A stretch of 45,786 bases of DNA from an uncultured Alphaproteobacteria bacterium (GTDB lineage: Bacteria > Pseudomonadota > Alphaproteobacteria > Rhizobiales > Aestuariivirgaceae), in contig CALMUW010000113.1 in NCBI GenBank assembly GCA_937872985.1, positions 1 through 45,786 on the forward strand. The letters run 5' to 3'. A program made the translations under genes and the position numbers. This document shows, piece by piece, positions 9,205 through 16,665 of the stretch (the first letter of the stretch is position 1; every line of letters starts with the position of its first letter). The notes beneath the pieces are model-generated. The model had not been told where the DNA came from, ran no database searches, and saw nothing but the letters and a program-made list of their open reading frames with translations.

Positions 9205-10956
9205 ATGCGGCAAGTTCTCAAGATTTTCTTCACGGCGGAAGGCACCCGGCCCTGGCTGGTGCTGCTGGGCTTGTTCCTGGCCAGCCTGGCCGAAGCGCTT
9301 GGCATCACGACCCTTCTGCCGGCGGCCGCCGCCATCCTGGATCCGAATTCCGGCAGCAGCGGCGTGGGTGCGATGATCCGCGCCGGCATGGCGCGTTTCG
9401 GCATCACGCCCACCGTGGGCTCCATGCTTGCCGTCATTGTCTTTCTCATGGTGGCGCGGGCCCTGTTGTCCTTCGCCGCCATGGTCTATGCCGGGGTGAC
9501 GGCAGCCCGCGTCTCCATCAACCTGCGCAAACGCCTCATCGCCGCGGTGTTCAATGCGCGCTGGCGTTTTTACAGCGGCGAGCGCAGCGGTCGGCTTGCC
9601 AATGCCATCAGCAATGATGCCACGCGCGCCGGCGATGCCTATAATCTTGCCGCAGCCCTGGCAGCCAACGGCTTTCAGCTTATAGCCTATGCCACGATCG
9701 CCATTCTGGTTGATTGGCGGGTGGCGCTGGCGGGCATGGCGGCGGGCCTGGTCGTCACTCTCGCCACCGGCTGGCTGGTGCGCCTGTCCAAGCGTTCCAG
9801 CTACAAGCAATCCGACCGGCAATCGGAACTCACCGGTTCCATGGTCGACATGATCAACAACATCAAGGCCCTCAAATCCATGGACCGTTACCGGCTTATG
9901 CTGGATGGTCTTGGCAATCAATTGCGCCGTCTGCGCCGGACTCTGGTGACGCTGCAATTGGCCAAGCACGGCGTCGCCTATGGTTCGGATGCGCTGGTGG
10001 CCGCCATGGTCGCCGCGGGTGCCTGGTTCATGCACGTCCATTGGCACAAGAGCCTGCCGGAAATGCTGGTGATCGGCATCGCCTTCATCCAGGTTGTCGC
10101 CAATGTATCGAAATTTCAAAAGCAGTTGACCAACGCCATCCAGATGGAGGGGCCCTACATCAGGGTCCAGGAAATGATCGCGCGCGCGGAATCGGAAAAG
10201 GAAGTGCTGACCGGGAGCGTTGAACCGCATCTGGCCTCCGGCGCGCGCTTCGTCGACGTCAGCTTCGGCCATGGCGCGGAACCCGTGGTGCGTCATGTCA
10301 ATTTTGCCATCCCCAGTGGCGAGATCACCGTCCTGCAGGGACCGTCGGGGGCGGGCAAGACCACCCTCATCGACCTCCTCATCGGCCTGCATCTGCCGCA
10401 GGCGGGCCAGATCTTCATCGGCGACAATCCCATCGATGCCATCGACATCAAGGCCTGGCGTCACCGCATCGGCTATGTGCCGCAGGAACTGGTGCTGTTC
10501 CACGACACCATCCGCGCCAACATCACGCTGGCCGATCCCGCCATCACCGAAGACGCCATCCGCAACGCGCTGGAACAGGCCGGGGCCACGGGCTTCATCG
10601 CCTCCCTGCCCCATGGCCTCGACACGGTGGTGGGCGAAATGGGCGGCAAATTGTCGGGCGGCCAGAGGCAGCGCATCTCGCTTGCCCGCGCCCTGGTGCA
10701 CCAGCCGGTCCTGCTCATCCTCGATGAGGTCACGAGCGCCCTCGACCCCGAAGTCGAAGCCGAGATCGTCGCCAATATCTCGCGCCTGCGCGGCCGTTAC
10801 ACCATTGTCGCCATCACCCACCGTCCGGCCTGGACCGCCATCGCCGACCGGCTCTACCTGGTGCAGGGCGGCAAGGTCAGTGTGGCGGCGCGGAGCCATG
10901 TCAAGTCTGCGGCCAAACCCGCCAGAACCCCCGCCCGGCGGAGGAGCGTGTCGTGA
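9205..10956 (+). CDS. ABC exporter (fused permease and ATPase), MsbA-like
   Basis: This 583-residue half-transporter has an N-terminal membrane domain (about residues 1-320, with helices near 15-40, 70-95, 145-185 and 265-290) and a C-terminal ATPase. Walker A (GPSGAGKTTL) is at about 379-388, the signature LSGGQRQR at about 483, Walker B (LLILDEVTSAL) near 503-512, and the switch histidine in AITHRP near 537. It would dimerise in the inner membrane and move a lipid or hydrophobic molecule outward. Its stop overlaps the GTG start of the ceramide synthase homologue (GTGA), so the two are coupled. The context suggests a sphingolipid flippase, but this is inference and the substrate is untested. 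Confidence 0.9.
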   Translation: MRQVLKIFFTAEGTRPWLVLLGLFLASLAEALGITTLLPAAAAILDPNSGSSGVGAMIRAGMARFGITPTVGSMLAVIVFLMVARALLSFAAMVYAGVTAARVSINLRKRLIAAVFNARWRFYSGERSGRLANAISNDATRAGDAYNLAAALAANGFQLIAYATIAILVDWRVALAGMAAGLVVTLATGWLVRLSKRSSYKQSDRQSELTGSMVDMINNIKALKSMDRYRLMLDGLGNQLRRLRRTLVTLQLAKHGVAYGSDALVAAMVAAGAWFMHVHWHKSLPEMLVIGIAFIQVVANVSKFQKQLTNAIQMEGPYIRVQEMIARAESEKEVLTGSVEPHLASGARFVDVSFGHGAEPVVRHVNFAIPSGEITVLQGPSGAGKTTLIDLLIGLHLPQAGQIFIGDNPIDAIDIKAWRHRIGYVPQELVLFHDTIRANITLADPAITEDAIRNALEQAGATGFIASLPHGLDTVVGEMGGKLSGGQRQRISLARALVHQPVLLILDEVTSALDPEVEAEIVANISRLRGRYTIVAITHRPAWTAIADRLYLVQGGKVSVAARSHVKSAAKPARTPARRRSVS

Positions 10957-12086
10957 CCCTCACCATCCGCCCCGTCGTCAGCAAGGCCGACAAGCTCGCC
11001 TTCCTCAAGGTGCCCTTTCCCCTCTATCACGACGATCCCCACTGGGTGCCCCAGCTTTTCATCGAACGTCTGGAGCACCTCAGCGCCAGGAAGAACCCCT
11101 ACTTCGAGCACGCCGAAGCCCAGCTCTTCCTTGCCGAGCGCGATGGCCGTGCCGTGGGCCGCATCTCGGCCCAGATCGACCGGCTCCATCTCGAGCGCTA
11201 CACCGACGCCACCGGCCAGTTCGGTTTTCTCGAAGCCGAAGACGACGCGGAAATCTTCGCCGCCCTCTTCGCCGCCGCCGAGGACTGGCTTAAAGAGCGC
11301 GGCATGAAACGGGTGCAGGGCCCCTTCAGCTTCTCCATCAACGACGAAACCGGCCTGCTCATCGCCGGTTTCGACGCCCCGCCCAGCGTGATGATGGGCC
11401 ACGCCCGGCCCTATTATCAGCGCCGGGTAGAGGAACAGGGCTACACCAAGGCCAAGGATGTCATCGCCTACAGCTATGATGCGCGCGGCCCCCTGCCGCC
11501 GCTGCTCGACAAGGTCTATCGCCGCGCCATGGCCTCGCCCGACATCACGGTGCGCCCCATCGACATGAAGCACCTGAAGCGCGACCTTGCCATCATCATG
11601 GACATCTTCAACGATGCCTGGTCGCAGAACTGGAACTTCGTGCCCTTCACCCCGCGCGAGATCGAAGTGCTGGGCAACAACATCAAGCTGCTGGTCAAGC
11701 CCGGCTATGTCGCCATTGCCGACTACAAGGGCGAACCCGCCGCCATGGCCGTCACCCTGCCCAACCTGAATGAATGGATCGCGGGCATGAACGGCAGGCT
11801 CCTGCCCTTCAACTGGCTGAAGCTGGCGCGTGCGGTGATCCGCAAGCGCCCGCGCACCGGCCGCATGCCGCTGATGGGCGTGAAAAAGAAATTCCAGGAC
11901 GGTCTCATTGGTTCGTCGCTGGCGCTGGCCGTCATCGAAACCACCCGCCAGCACCACAAGGGGCGCGGCGCCGAGGGCGGCGAACTGTCGTGGATTCTCG
12001 AAGACAATACCCGCATCCGCAACATCATCGAAACTCTGGGCGGCGTCCCCTACAAGACCTACCGGGTTTTCGAAAAGGCCCTGTGA
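10953..12086 (+). CDS. bcerS: Bacterial ceramide synthase homologue (GNAT fold)
   Basis: This 377-residue protein starts at GTG 10953. It belongs to the large GNAT-like family often annotated as 'dATP pyrophosphohydrolase'; a member of that family in Caulobacter crescentus is the bacterial ceramide synthase bCerS, which N-acylates 3-ketosphinganine from acyl-CoA. Visible family features are the N-terminal PLYHDDPHWVPQL block, the FSINDETGLLIAGFD block, the central NDAWSQNWNFVPFTPREIE block, and the C-terminal LSWILEDNTRIRNIIETLGG acyltransferase end. It overlaps the ABC exporter upstream (GTGA) and the nucleotidyltransferase downstream (TGATG). Serine palmitoyltransferase, ACP and reductase genes in the same locus make the ceramide role very likely. 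Confidence 0.82.
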   Translation: MTLTIRPVVSKADKLAFLKVPFPLYHDDPHWVPQLFIERLEHLSARKNPYFEHAEAQLFLAERDGRAVGRISAQIDRLHLERYTDATGQFGFLEAEDDAEIFAALFAAAEDWLKERGMKRVQGPFSFSINDETGLLIAGFDAPPSVMMGHARPYYQRRVEEQGYTKAKDVIAYSYDARGPLPPLLDKVYRRAMASPDITVRPIDMKHLKRDLAIIMDIFNDAWSQNWNFVPFTPREIEVLGNNIKLLVKPGYVAIADYKGEPAAMAVTLPNLNEWIAGMNGRLLPFNWLKLARAVIRKRPRTGRMPLMGVKKKFQDGLIGSSLALAVIETTRQHHKGRGAEGGELSWILEDNTRIRNIIETLGGVPYKTYRVFEKAL

Positions 12087-12898
12087 TGGCGGCGCGCAGC
12101 CCATGGCATGCCGTGGTTCTGGCCGCCGGGCGCGGTCCCGATGATCCCATGGCCCGGGCCTATGGCATCACCCACAAGGCAGGCCTGATGCTGGCGGGCA
12201 AGCCCATGCTGCTGCGCGTGGTCGAAGCCCTGCGCCAGAGCCCCGGCATTGCCAGCATCACCGTGGTGCTGGAAAACGAAAAGCTGCTCGCCGACATTCT
12301 TGGCGATGAGCGGCGCGAGGCAGGCTTCGCCCCGGCCCAGGCCTCGGCCCCCGCCTCGGCCATGGCCGCCATCCGCCGCCTGCCCTATCCCGTTCTGGTC
12401 ACCACCGGCGACCATGCGCTGCTCACGCCCGCCATGGTGGAATATGTGCTGGACCAGGCCGAGCGCAACGAGGCCGACGCGGGCGTGGCCCTGGCCACCG
12501 CCGAAACCATCACTGCCCAATGGCCGGAAACCCGGCGCACCTATTTCGTCCTGGGCCCCGACCGCGTCTCCGGCTGCAACCTCTTTGCCATCCGCACCGC
12601 GCGCGGCCTGAAGCTGCTCGACCGCTGGCAATACCTCGAAGCCGTGCGCAAGAAGCCCTGGCGGCTGGTGGCGGCCTTCGGCCTGAAGCCGCTGTGGCTG
12701 TTCCTCACCGGCGGCCTCAACCTCGATCGCGCCTTCCGGCTGGTGTCGCAACGCCTCGGCCTCACCGTGCGGCCCATTCTCATGCCCTTTGCCGAGGCCG
12801 CCATGGATGTCGACAAGCCCTCCGACAAGGAACTGGCGGAAACCATCCTTCTGGCTCGCGCCGCCGCCCTGGCCACATCAGCCGAAAAGGAAGCGTGA
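12086..12898 (+). CDS. NTP transferase (MobA/GlmU-like nucleotidyltransferase fold)
   Basis: This 270-residue protein starts at ATG 12086, overlapping the upstream stop as TGATG. It opens with the nucleotide-binding signature HAVVLAAGRGPDDPMARAYG and then AGLMLAGKPMLLRVVEAL, the fold used by sugar-phosphate and alditol-phosphate nucleotidyltransferases. A later segment (VLVTTGDHALLTPAMV) supplies the metal-binding Asp that follows the fourth strand. It probably transfers a nucleotide to a phosphorylated small molecule. In a ceramide-phosphate locus it might activate a head group with CTP, but sequence cannot define the substrate. It sits between the ceramide synthase homologue and a metallophosphoesterase, with 70 bp before the latter. 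Confidence 0.78.
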   Translation: MAARSPWHAVVLAAGRGPDDPMARAYGITHKAGLMLAGKPMLLRVVEALRQSPGIASITVVLENEKLLADILGDERREAGFAPAQASAPASAMAAIRRLPYPVLVTTGDHALLTPAMVEYVLDQAERNEADAGVALATAETITAQWPETRRTYFVLGPDRVSGCNLFAIRTARGLKLLDRWQYLEAVRKKPWRLVAAFGLKPLWLFLTGGLNLDRAFRLVSQRLGLTVRPILMPFAEAAMDVDKPSDKELAETILLARAAALATSAEKEA

Positions 12899-12968
12899 GA
12901 GCCTTGGCCCACGCCGGGCAACGGGCTAGAACCACTTCCTGACGCGCCATCACATTTCCCCGGTTTTC

Positions 12969-13886
12969 GTGATCTTCACCCTCGCCCATCTCTCCGACAT
13001 TCATCTCGGCCCCCTGCCCCGGGGGGCGGTGTGGCGCGACTTTGCCCTGAAGCGCATCGTCGGCGGAGCCTCCTGGCGCTTCCGCCGCCAGCACCTGCAC
13101 AGTCCGGCCATCGCCGAGTGCCTGCGCGCCGACATCATGGCCGCCCGGCCCGACCACATCGCGCTTACCGGCGATTTCGTGAACCTTGCCGCGCCAGCCG
13201 AGTTTCCCCGGGCCGCGGCATGGCTCAAGGCCTTTGCCGCGCCCGCCGACCTGTCCTTCGTGCCGGGCAATCACGACGCCTATGTGCCGGTCTATTGGGA
13301 ACGCGGCCTCAAGGCCCTGGAACCCTGGATGAAGGGCGACATGACGGTGGCCAATCCGGTCAATTCGCCCCTGCTGGCCACGCCCTTCCCCTATGTCCGC
13401 CTGCGCCGCAACGTGGCCTTGATCGGTCTTACCACCGCCGTGCCCCAGTCGCTGCGCAAGGCGGGCGGCACCCTGGGCGCGGGCCAGCTCGCCGCCCTTG
13501 CCGCCGTCCTCGGCCAATTGCGCGAGCGCGGCTATTACCGCGTGATCATGATCCACCATCCGCCCCTGCCCGGACAGAACAGCCCGCGCAAGGCCCTGAC
13601 CGATGCCAGCGCCCTTTCCGAAATACTGGTGAGCGAGGGGGCCGAACTGGTGCTGCACGGGCACAATCACCGCGCCATGCACAGCACGGTTGAAAGCCGT
13701 CATGGTCCGGTTGCCGTTGTGGGCGTGCCCTCCGCCTCCATGGTGGATGACGGCACGCACGAGGCCGCCGCCTGGTATGCCTACGCCATCGAGCGCCGCG
13801 ACGGCCGCTGGCACACCACCGTCGCGGTCCGGCGCTGGAACAGCGCGCTCGGGGCCTTCGTGGACGGCGCCAGCTTCCAGCTTTGA
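12969..13886 (+). CDS. Calcineurin-like metallophosphoesterase
   Basis: This 305-residue protein starts at GTG 12969. All five metal-ligand motifs of the family are present in order: SDIHLG near residue 9, LTGDFVN, PGNHDAY, IHHPPLP and LHGHNHRAM. It is therefore expected to be an active two-metal phosphoesterase, probably facing the cytoplasm because there is no signal peptide. Its place in the locus suggests it removes a phosphate from a lipid head-group intermediate, in the way that PgpA-type enzymes dephosphorylate phosphatidylglycerophosphate, but that is an inference. It is separated by 70 bp from the upstream nucleotidyltransferase gene and 31 bp from the HIT gene. Confidence 0.88.
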   Translation: MIFTLAHLSDIHLGPLPRGAVWRDFALKRIVGGASWRFRRQHLHSPAIAECLRADIMAARPDHIALTGDFVNLAAPAEFPRAAAWLKAFAAPADLSFVPGNHDAYVPVYWERGLKALEPWMKGDMTVANPVNSPLLATPFPYVRLRRNVALIGLTTAVPQSLRKAGGTLGAGQLAALAAVLGQLRERGYYRVIMIHHPPLPGQNSPRKALTDASALSEILVSEGAELVLHGHNHRAMHSTVESRHGPVAVVGVPSASMVDDGTHEAAAWYAYAIERRDGRWHTTVAVRRWNSALGAFVDGASFQL

Positions 13887-13917
13887 TCTGGCGTGCTGCC
13901 GGGCTAAACAAGGCACC

Positions 13918-14361
13918 ATGAACCCCACCCTGACGAAGTTCGGCTATCCCCAGACCATGCTCTTGGAAACGGAGCATTGGGCCGTGCTGCGGCGGCCGGC
14001 CCAGGCGACCCTCGGTGCCCTCATCCTCGGCGCGAAATCGGACGTCACAAGCTTCGCCGCCCTGCCCGCCGGTGCCCATGCCGATCTGGCCCGCGCCACC
14101 CGCCGCATCGAGGCCGCGCTCCGCCGCTTCCGGCCCTTCGACCGCATTAATTACCTGATGCTGATGATGGTCGATCCCGAGGTTCACTTTCACGTCCTGC
14201 CGCGCTATGCCATGGCCCAGAACTTCGGCGGCGTGGAATTTCCCGATTCCGGCTGGCCCGGCGTTCCCGACCTTAAATCCGCCCCGGTCCTGACCGATGG
14301 CGAGGCCCACGACCTTCACCGCGCCCTGGCGCACGCCTTCACTCAAACCGCCGAAGCCTGA
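13918..14361 (+). CDS. HIT family protein
   Basis: This 147-residue protein starts at ATG 13918. It carries a C-terminal HIT-like motif, VDPEVHFHVLPRYA, close to the family pattern His-x-His-x-His. The first histidine position is Glu here, while the central catalytic His and the last His are kept, so hydrolase or transferase chemistry is still possible. HIT proteins cleave nucleotide-phosphate bonds such as AMP or CMP linked to another group. In this locus it could recycle a nucleotide-linked lipid or head-group intermediate, but no direct evidence exists. It lies 3 bp before the LptF-like gene. Confidence 0.75.
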   Translation: MNPTLTKFGYPQTMLLETEHWAVLRRPAQATLGALILGAKSDVTSFAALPAGAHADLARATRRIEAALRRFRPFDRINYLMLMMVDPEVHFHVLPRYAMAQNFGGVEFPDSGWPGVPDLKSAPVLTDGEAHDLHRALAHAFTQTAEA

Positions 14362-14364
14362 TCC

Positions 14365-15591
14365 GTGCTGAAGACCCTTGACCGCTACATCCTGCGACAG
14401 GTGGCCACGCCGCTTCTGGCGGCCCTGTCCATCGGCCTGTCCATGATGCTGGCCGAGCGCCTGGTGCGGCTTCTCGATGTGACGCTGGGCAAGAACAATT
14501 CCTTCGGCGTGGTCTTCGAGATGCTGGGCTACCTGGTGCCCCACTATCTCGCCACCGCCATTCCCGCCGCGCTTTTTCTGGGCCTGCTTCTCGGTTTCAA
14601 CCGCCTGTCGAAGAACAGCGAGATCAATGCCGCGCTGGCCGCTGGCGTTGGCCTGCACCGCCTGGCCCGTCCGGCGATTTTGCTGGCGGCGGTCTTCCTT
14701 CTCCTGTCGCTCGCGGTCTTCGGCTGGCTGAAACCCATTTCCTACTATGCCTATCGCTCGGTCCTCTACAACGTGAAGAATGTCGAGGTCTTTTATCTGG
14801 CCGAAGAAGGCGTCTTCATGCAGTCGGGCAGCCGCACCTTCATCCTCGACAAGCTCGACCGCGCCACCAACACCTTCGAACACATCTTCCTGTTTGACTA
14901 CAAGGGTCCCGGCGGCTCGGAAACCCTCACCGCCACCAAGGGCCAGCTCATTCCCGTGCCGGGCGAGCAGCGCCCGGTGCTGCGCCTGGAAAACGGCCAC
15001 CGCCTGGTCATCAATCGCTGGCCCACGCTCGACGCCGACGCGCCGCCGCCCATGGCCGAGGCGGGCGAATTCCGTCAGATTGATACGCCCTTGGGCAAGC
15101 TCGATCTCAAGGCCTTCCGCCCGCGCGGCCAGGACGAGCGTGAACTGACCCTGCCGGAACTATACCGGCAGCTGGACCAGCCGCCGCCCGACGCCAATGT
15201 GGCCTCCATGCATGCCGAATTTCACAAGCGCCTGGTCAGCATCATGTCGATGCTGATCCTGCCCTTTCTCGCCATTCCCTTCGCCATCGGCAACAACCGC
15301 AGCCCGCGCAGCTACCGCATCGGCATCGCCCTCATTCTCATCATCGCCTACCATGAGGTGATCGAACAGGGCGCACTGGCCATCAAGGTGTCGGCGGCGT
15401 CACCCTTCCTGGCCGTCTGGCTGCCCTTCATCCTGCTCGCCGCCTTTGCCCTGTGGCGCTTTCACGAGGCGAGCTTCCACCTCGGCACTGGCAAGCTTGA
15501 CGCCATGCTCGACGCCGTCAACAGCCGCATTGCCCCGCATTGGCGCGCCTTCCGCCGCCGCATCGGCTGGGAGGAGGCCGAGGAGTCATGA
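14365..15591 (+). CDS. LptF/LptG (YjgP/YjgQ) family permease, LptF-like
   Basis: This 408-residue protein starts at GTG 14365 and is a YjgP/YjgQ family permease. It has three N-terminal membrane helices (near residues 14-35, 55-78 and 98-122), a periplasmic beta-jellyroll region (about 130-285) and three C-terminal helices (about 290-380). LptF and LptG pair with the LptB ATPase to extract lipopolysaccharide from the inner membrane and pass it to the LptC-A bridge. The usual lptFG neighbours (lptD, surA, pdxA) are absent. Instead the pair sits among ceramide genes, so I infer a paralogue dedicated to sphingolipid export. It overlaps the next gene by ATGA. Confidence 0.88.
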   Translation: MLKTLDRYILRQVATPLLAALSIGLSMMLAERLVRLLDVTLGKNNSFGVVFEMLGYLVPHYLATAIPAALFLGLLLGFNRLSKNSEINAALAAGVGLHRLARPAILLAAVFLLLSLAVFGWLKPISYYAYRSVLYNVKNVEVFYLAEEGVFMQSGSRTFILDKLDRATNTFEHIFLFDYKGPGGSETLTATKGQLIPVPGEQRPVLRLENGHRLVINRWPTLDADAPPPMAEAGEFRQIDTPLGKLDLKAFRPRGQDERELTLPELYRQLDQPPPDANVASMHAEFHKRLVSIMSMLILPFLAIPFAIGNNRSPRSYRIGIALILIIAYHEVIEQGALAIKVSAASPFLAVWLPFILLAAFALWRFHEASFHLGTGKLDAMLDAVNSRIAPHWRAFRRRIGWEEAEES

Positions 15592-16661
15592 AAATTCTCG
15601 CCTGGATGCTCACGCGCATGGTTCTGGTGCGCTTCTTCGCCATCCTTCTGGGCATCAGCCTGTTTGTGCTCACGCTGGAAATCGTTGCCTATGCCAAGGA
15701 AATCATGGCGGTGGGCCACGGCTCCTTTGGCTTCCTCTTCCACTATGCCGTCATGCGCGCGCCCGCCATGCTGGCGGTCTTCCTGCCCATGAGCCTGCTG
15801 CTCGCCATGCTGCTCACCATCACCGAGATGTCCTATCGTAATGAGTTGACCGCCATCTGGGGGGCGGGCGTGTCGCCCTTGCGCATCGTCACCATGTTGC
15901 TGCCGGTGGCGATCATCACCGGCGGGCTGCTCTTCCTGCTCAACAATTACGCCGCCCCCGCCGCAGCACCAACGCTGCGCGCCTGGGGCATTGCCGATTA
16001 CGCCGACAAGAAGGTGCAACTGGGTGAAAACGACCCCATATGGATGCGGGCCGGCAACGACATCCTGCGCGCCGCCGGGGCCAATGCCGACGCCACCCTG
16101 CTCGAAGACCTGGTGATCTTCCGGCGCGATGACAATGGCATCCTGCACGAACAGATCTTCGCCAAGACCGCGCGCCTGGAGGGCGACCGCTGGAACCTCG
16201 CCGCGGTCACCATCTATACCCGCGACAATCTTCCACCCAACCGTCTCGCCGCCATGATCTATTCCGGCGCCATGAAGCCCGCTGCGGCGGGTGCGCGCGC
16301 CGGTGATCCCGAGGAGATGACGCTGAGCGATCTCTCCTATTTCATCAGCAACTCCGGTTTCGGGGTGCGTCCCGTCTGGGTCTATCAGACCTGGTGGCAC
16401 AAGCGGCTGACCGCCTTCCTCACCACCATCGCCATGATCGCGCTCTGCATTCCGCTGGCCTCGCATTTCCGCCGCGGCGGCGGCATCGGCGTGCTCTTTG
16501 CCGTGGGCGTCGGTCTCGGCTTCATCTACTTCGTCATCGACGGCATCGCCCTGTCGGTGGGCGAATTGGGCTTTGTCAGCCCCTGGCTCGCGGCCTGGAT
16601 GCCCACCCTTGTCTTCGCCCTCCTGGCGGTGGCCATGTCGCTGCGGGCCGAACGGGTTTAA
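15588..16661 (+). CDS. LptF/LptG family permease, LptG-like
   Basis: This 357-residue protein starts at ATG 15588, inside the stop of the LptF-like gene. It has the same layout as LptG: N-terminal helices (about residues 12-34, 55-80, 98-118), a periplasmic domain (about 130-255) and C-terminal helices (about 265-345), ending near residue 357. The segments LPMSLLLAMLLTITEMSYRNELTAI and GAGVSPLRIV are the conserved cytoplasmic loop of the family, which contacts LptB. Together with its partner it should form one heterodimeric transporter. No lptB, lptC or lptA gene lies in the window, so a shared or distant ATPase and bridge must be used. Confidence 0.88.
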   Translation: MKILAWMLTRMVLVRFFAILLGISLFVLTLEIVAYAKEIMAVGHGSFGFLFHYAVMRAPAMLAVFLPMSLLLAMLLTITEMSYRNELTAIWGAGVSPLRIVTMLLPVAIITGGLLFLLNNYAAPAAAPTLRAWGIADYADKKVQLGENDPIWMRAGNDILRAAGANADATLLEDLVIFRRDDNGILHEQIFAKTARLEGDRWNLAAVTIYTRDNLPPNRLAAMIYSGAMKPAAAGARAGDPEEMTLSDLSYFISNSGFGVRPVWVYQTWWHKRLTAFLTTIAMIALCIPLASHFRRGGGIGVLFAVGVGLGFIYFVIDGIALSVGELGFVSPWLAAWMPTLVFALLAVAMSLRAERV

Positions 16662-16665
16662 CGCC

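Noticed and set aside
9184..10899. A 571-residue open frame on the minus strand
   Set aside because: It is opposite the ABC exporter, whose motifs are all in order. The composition is typical of an antisense frame.
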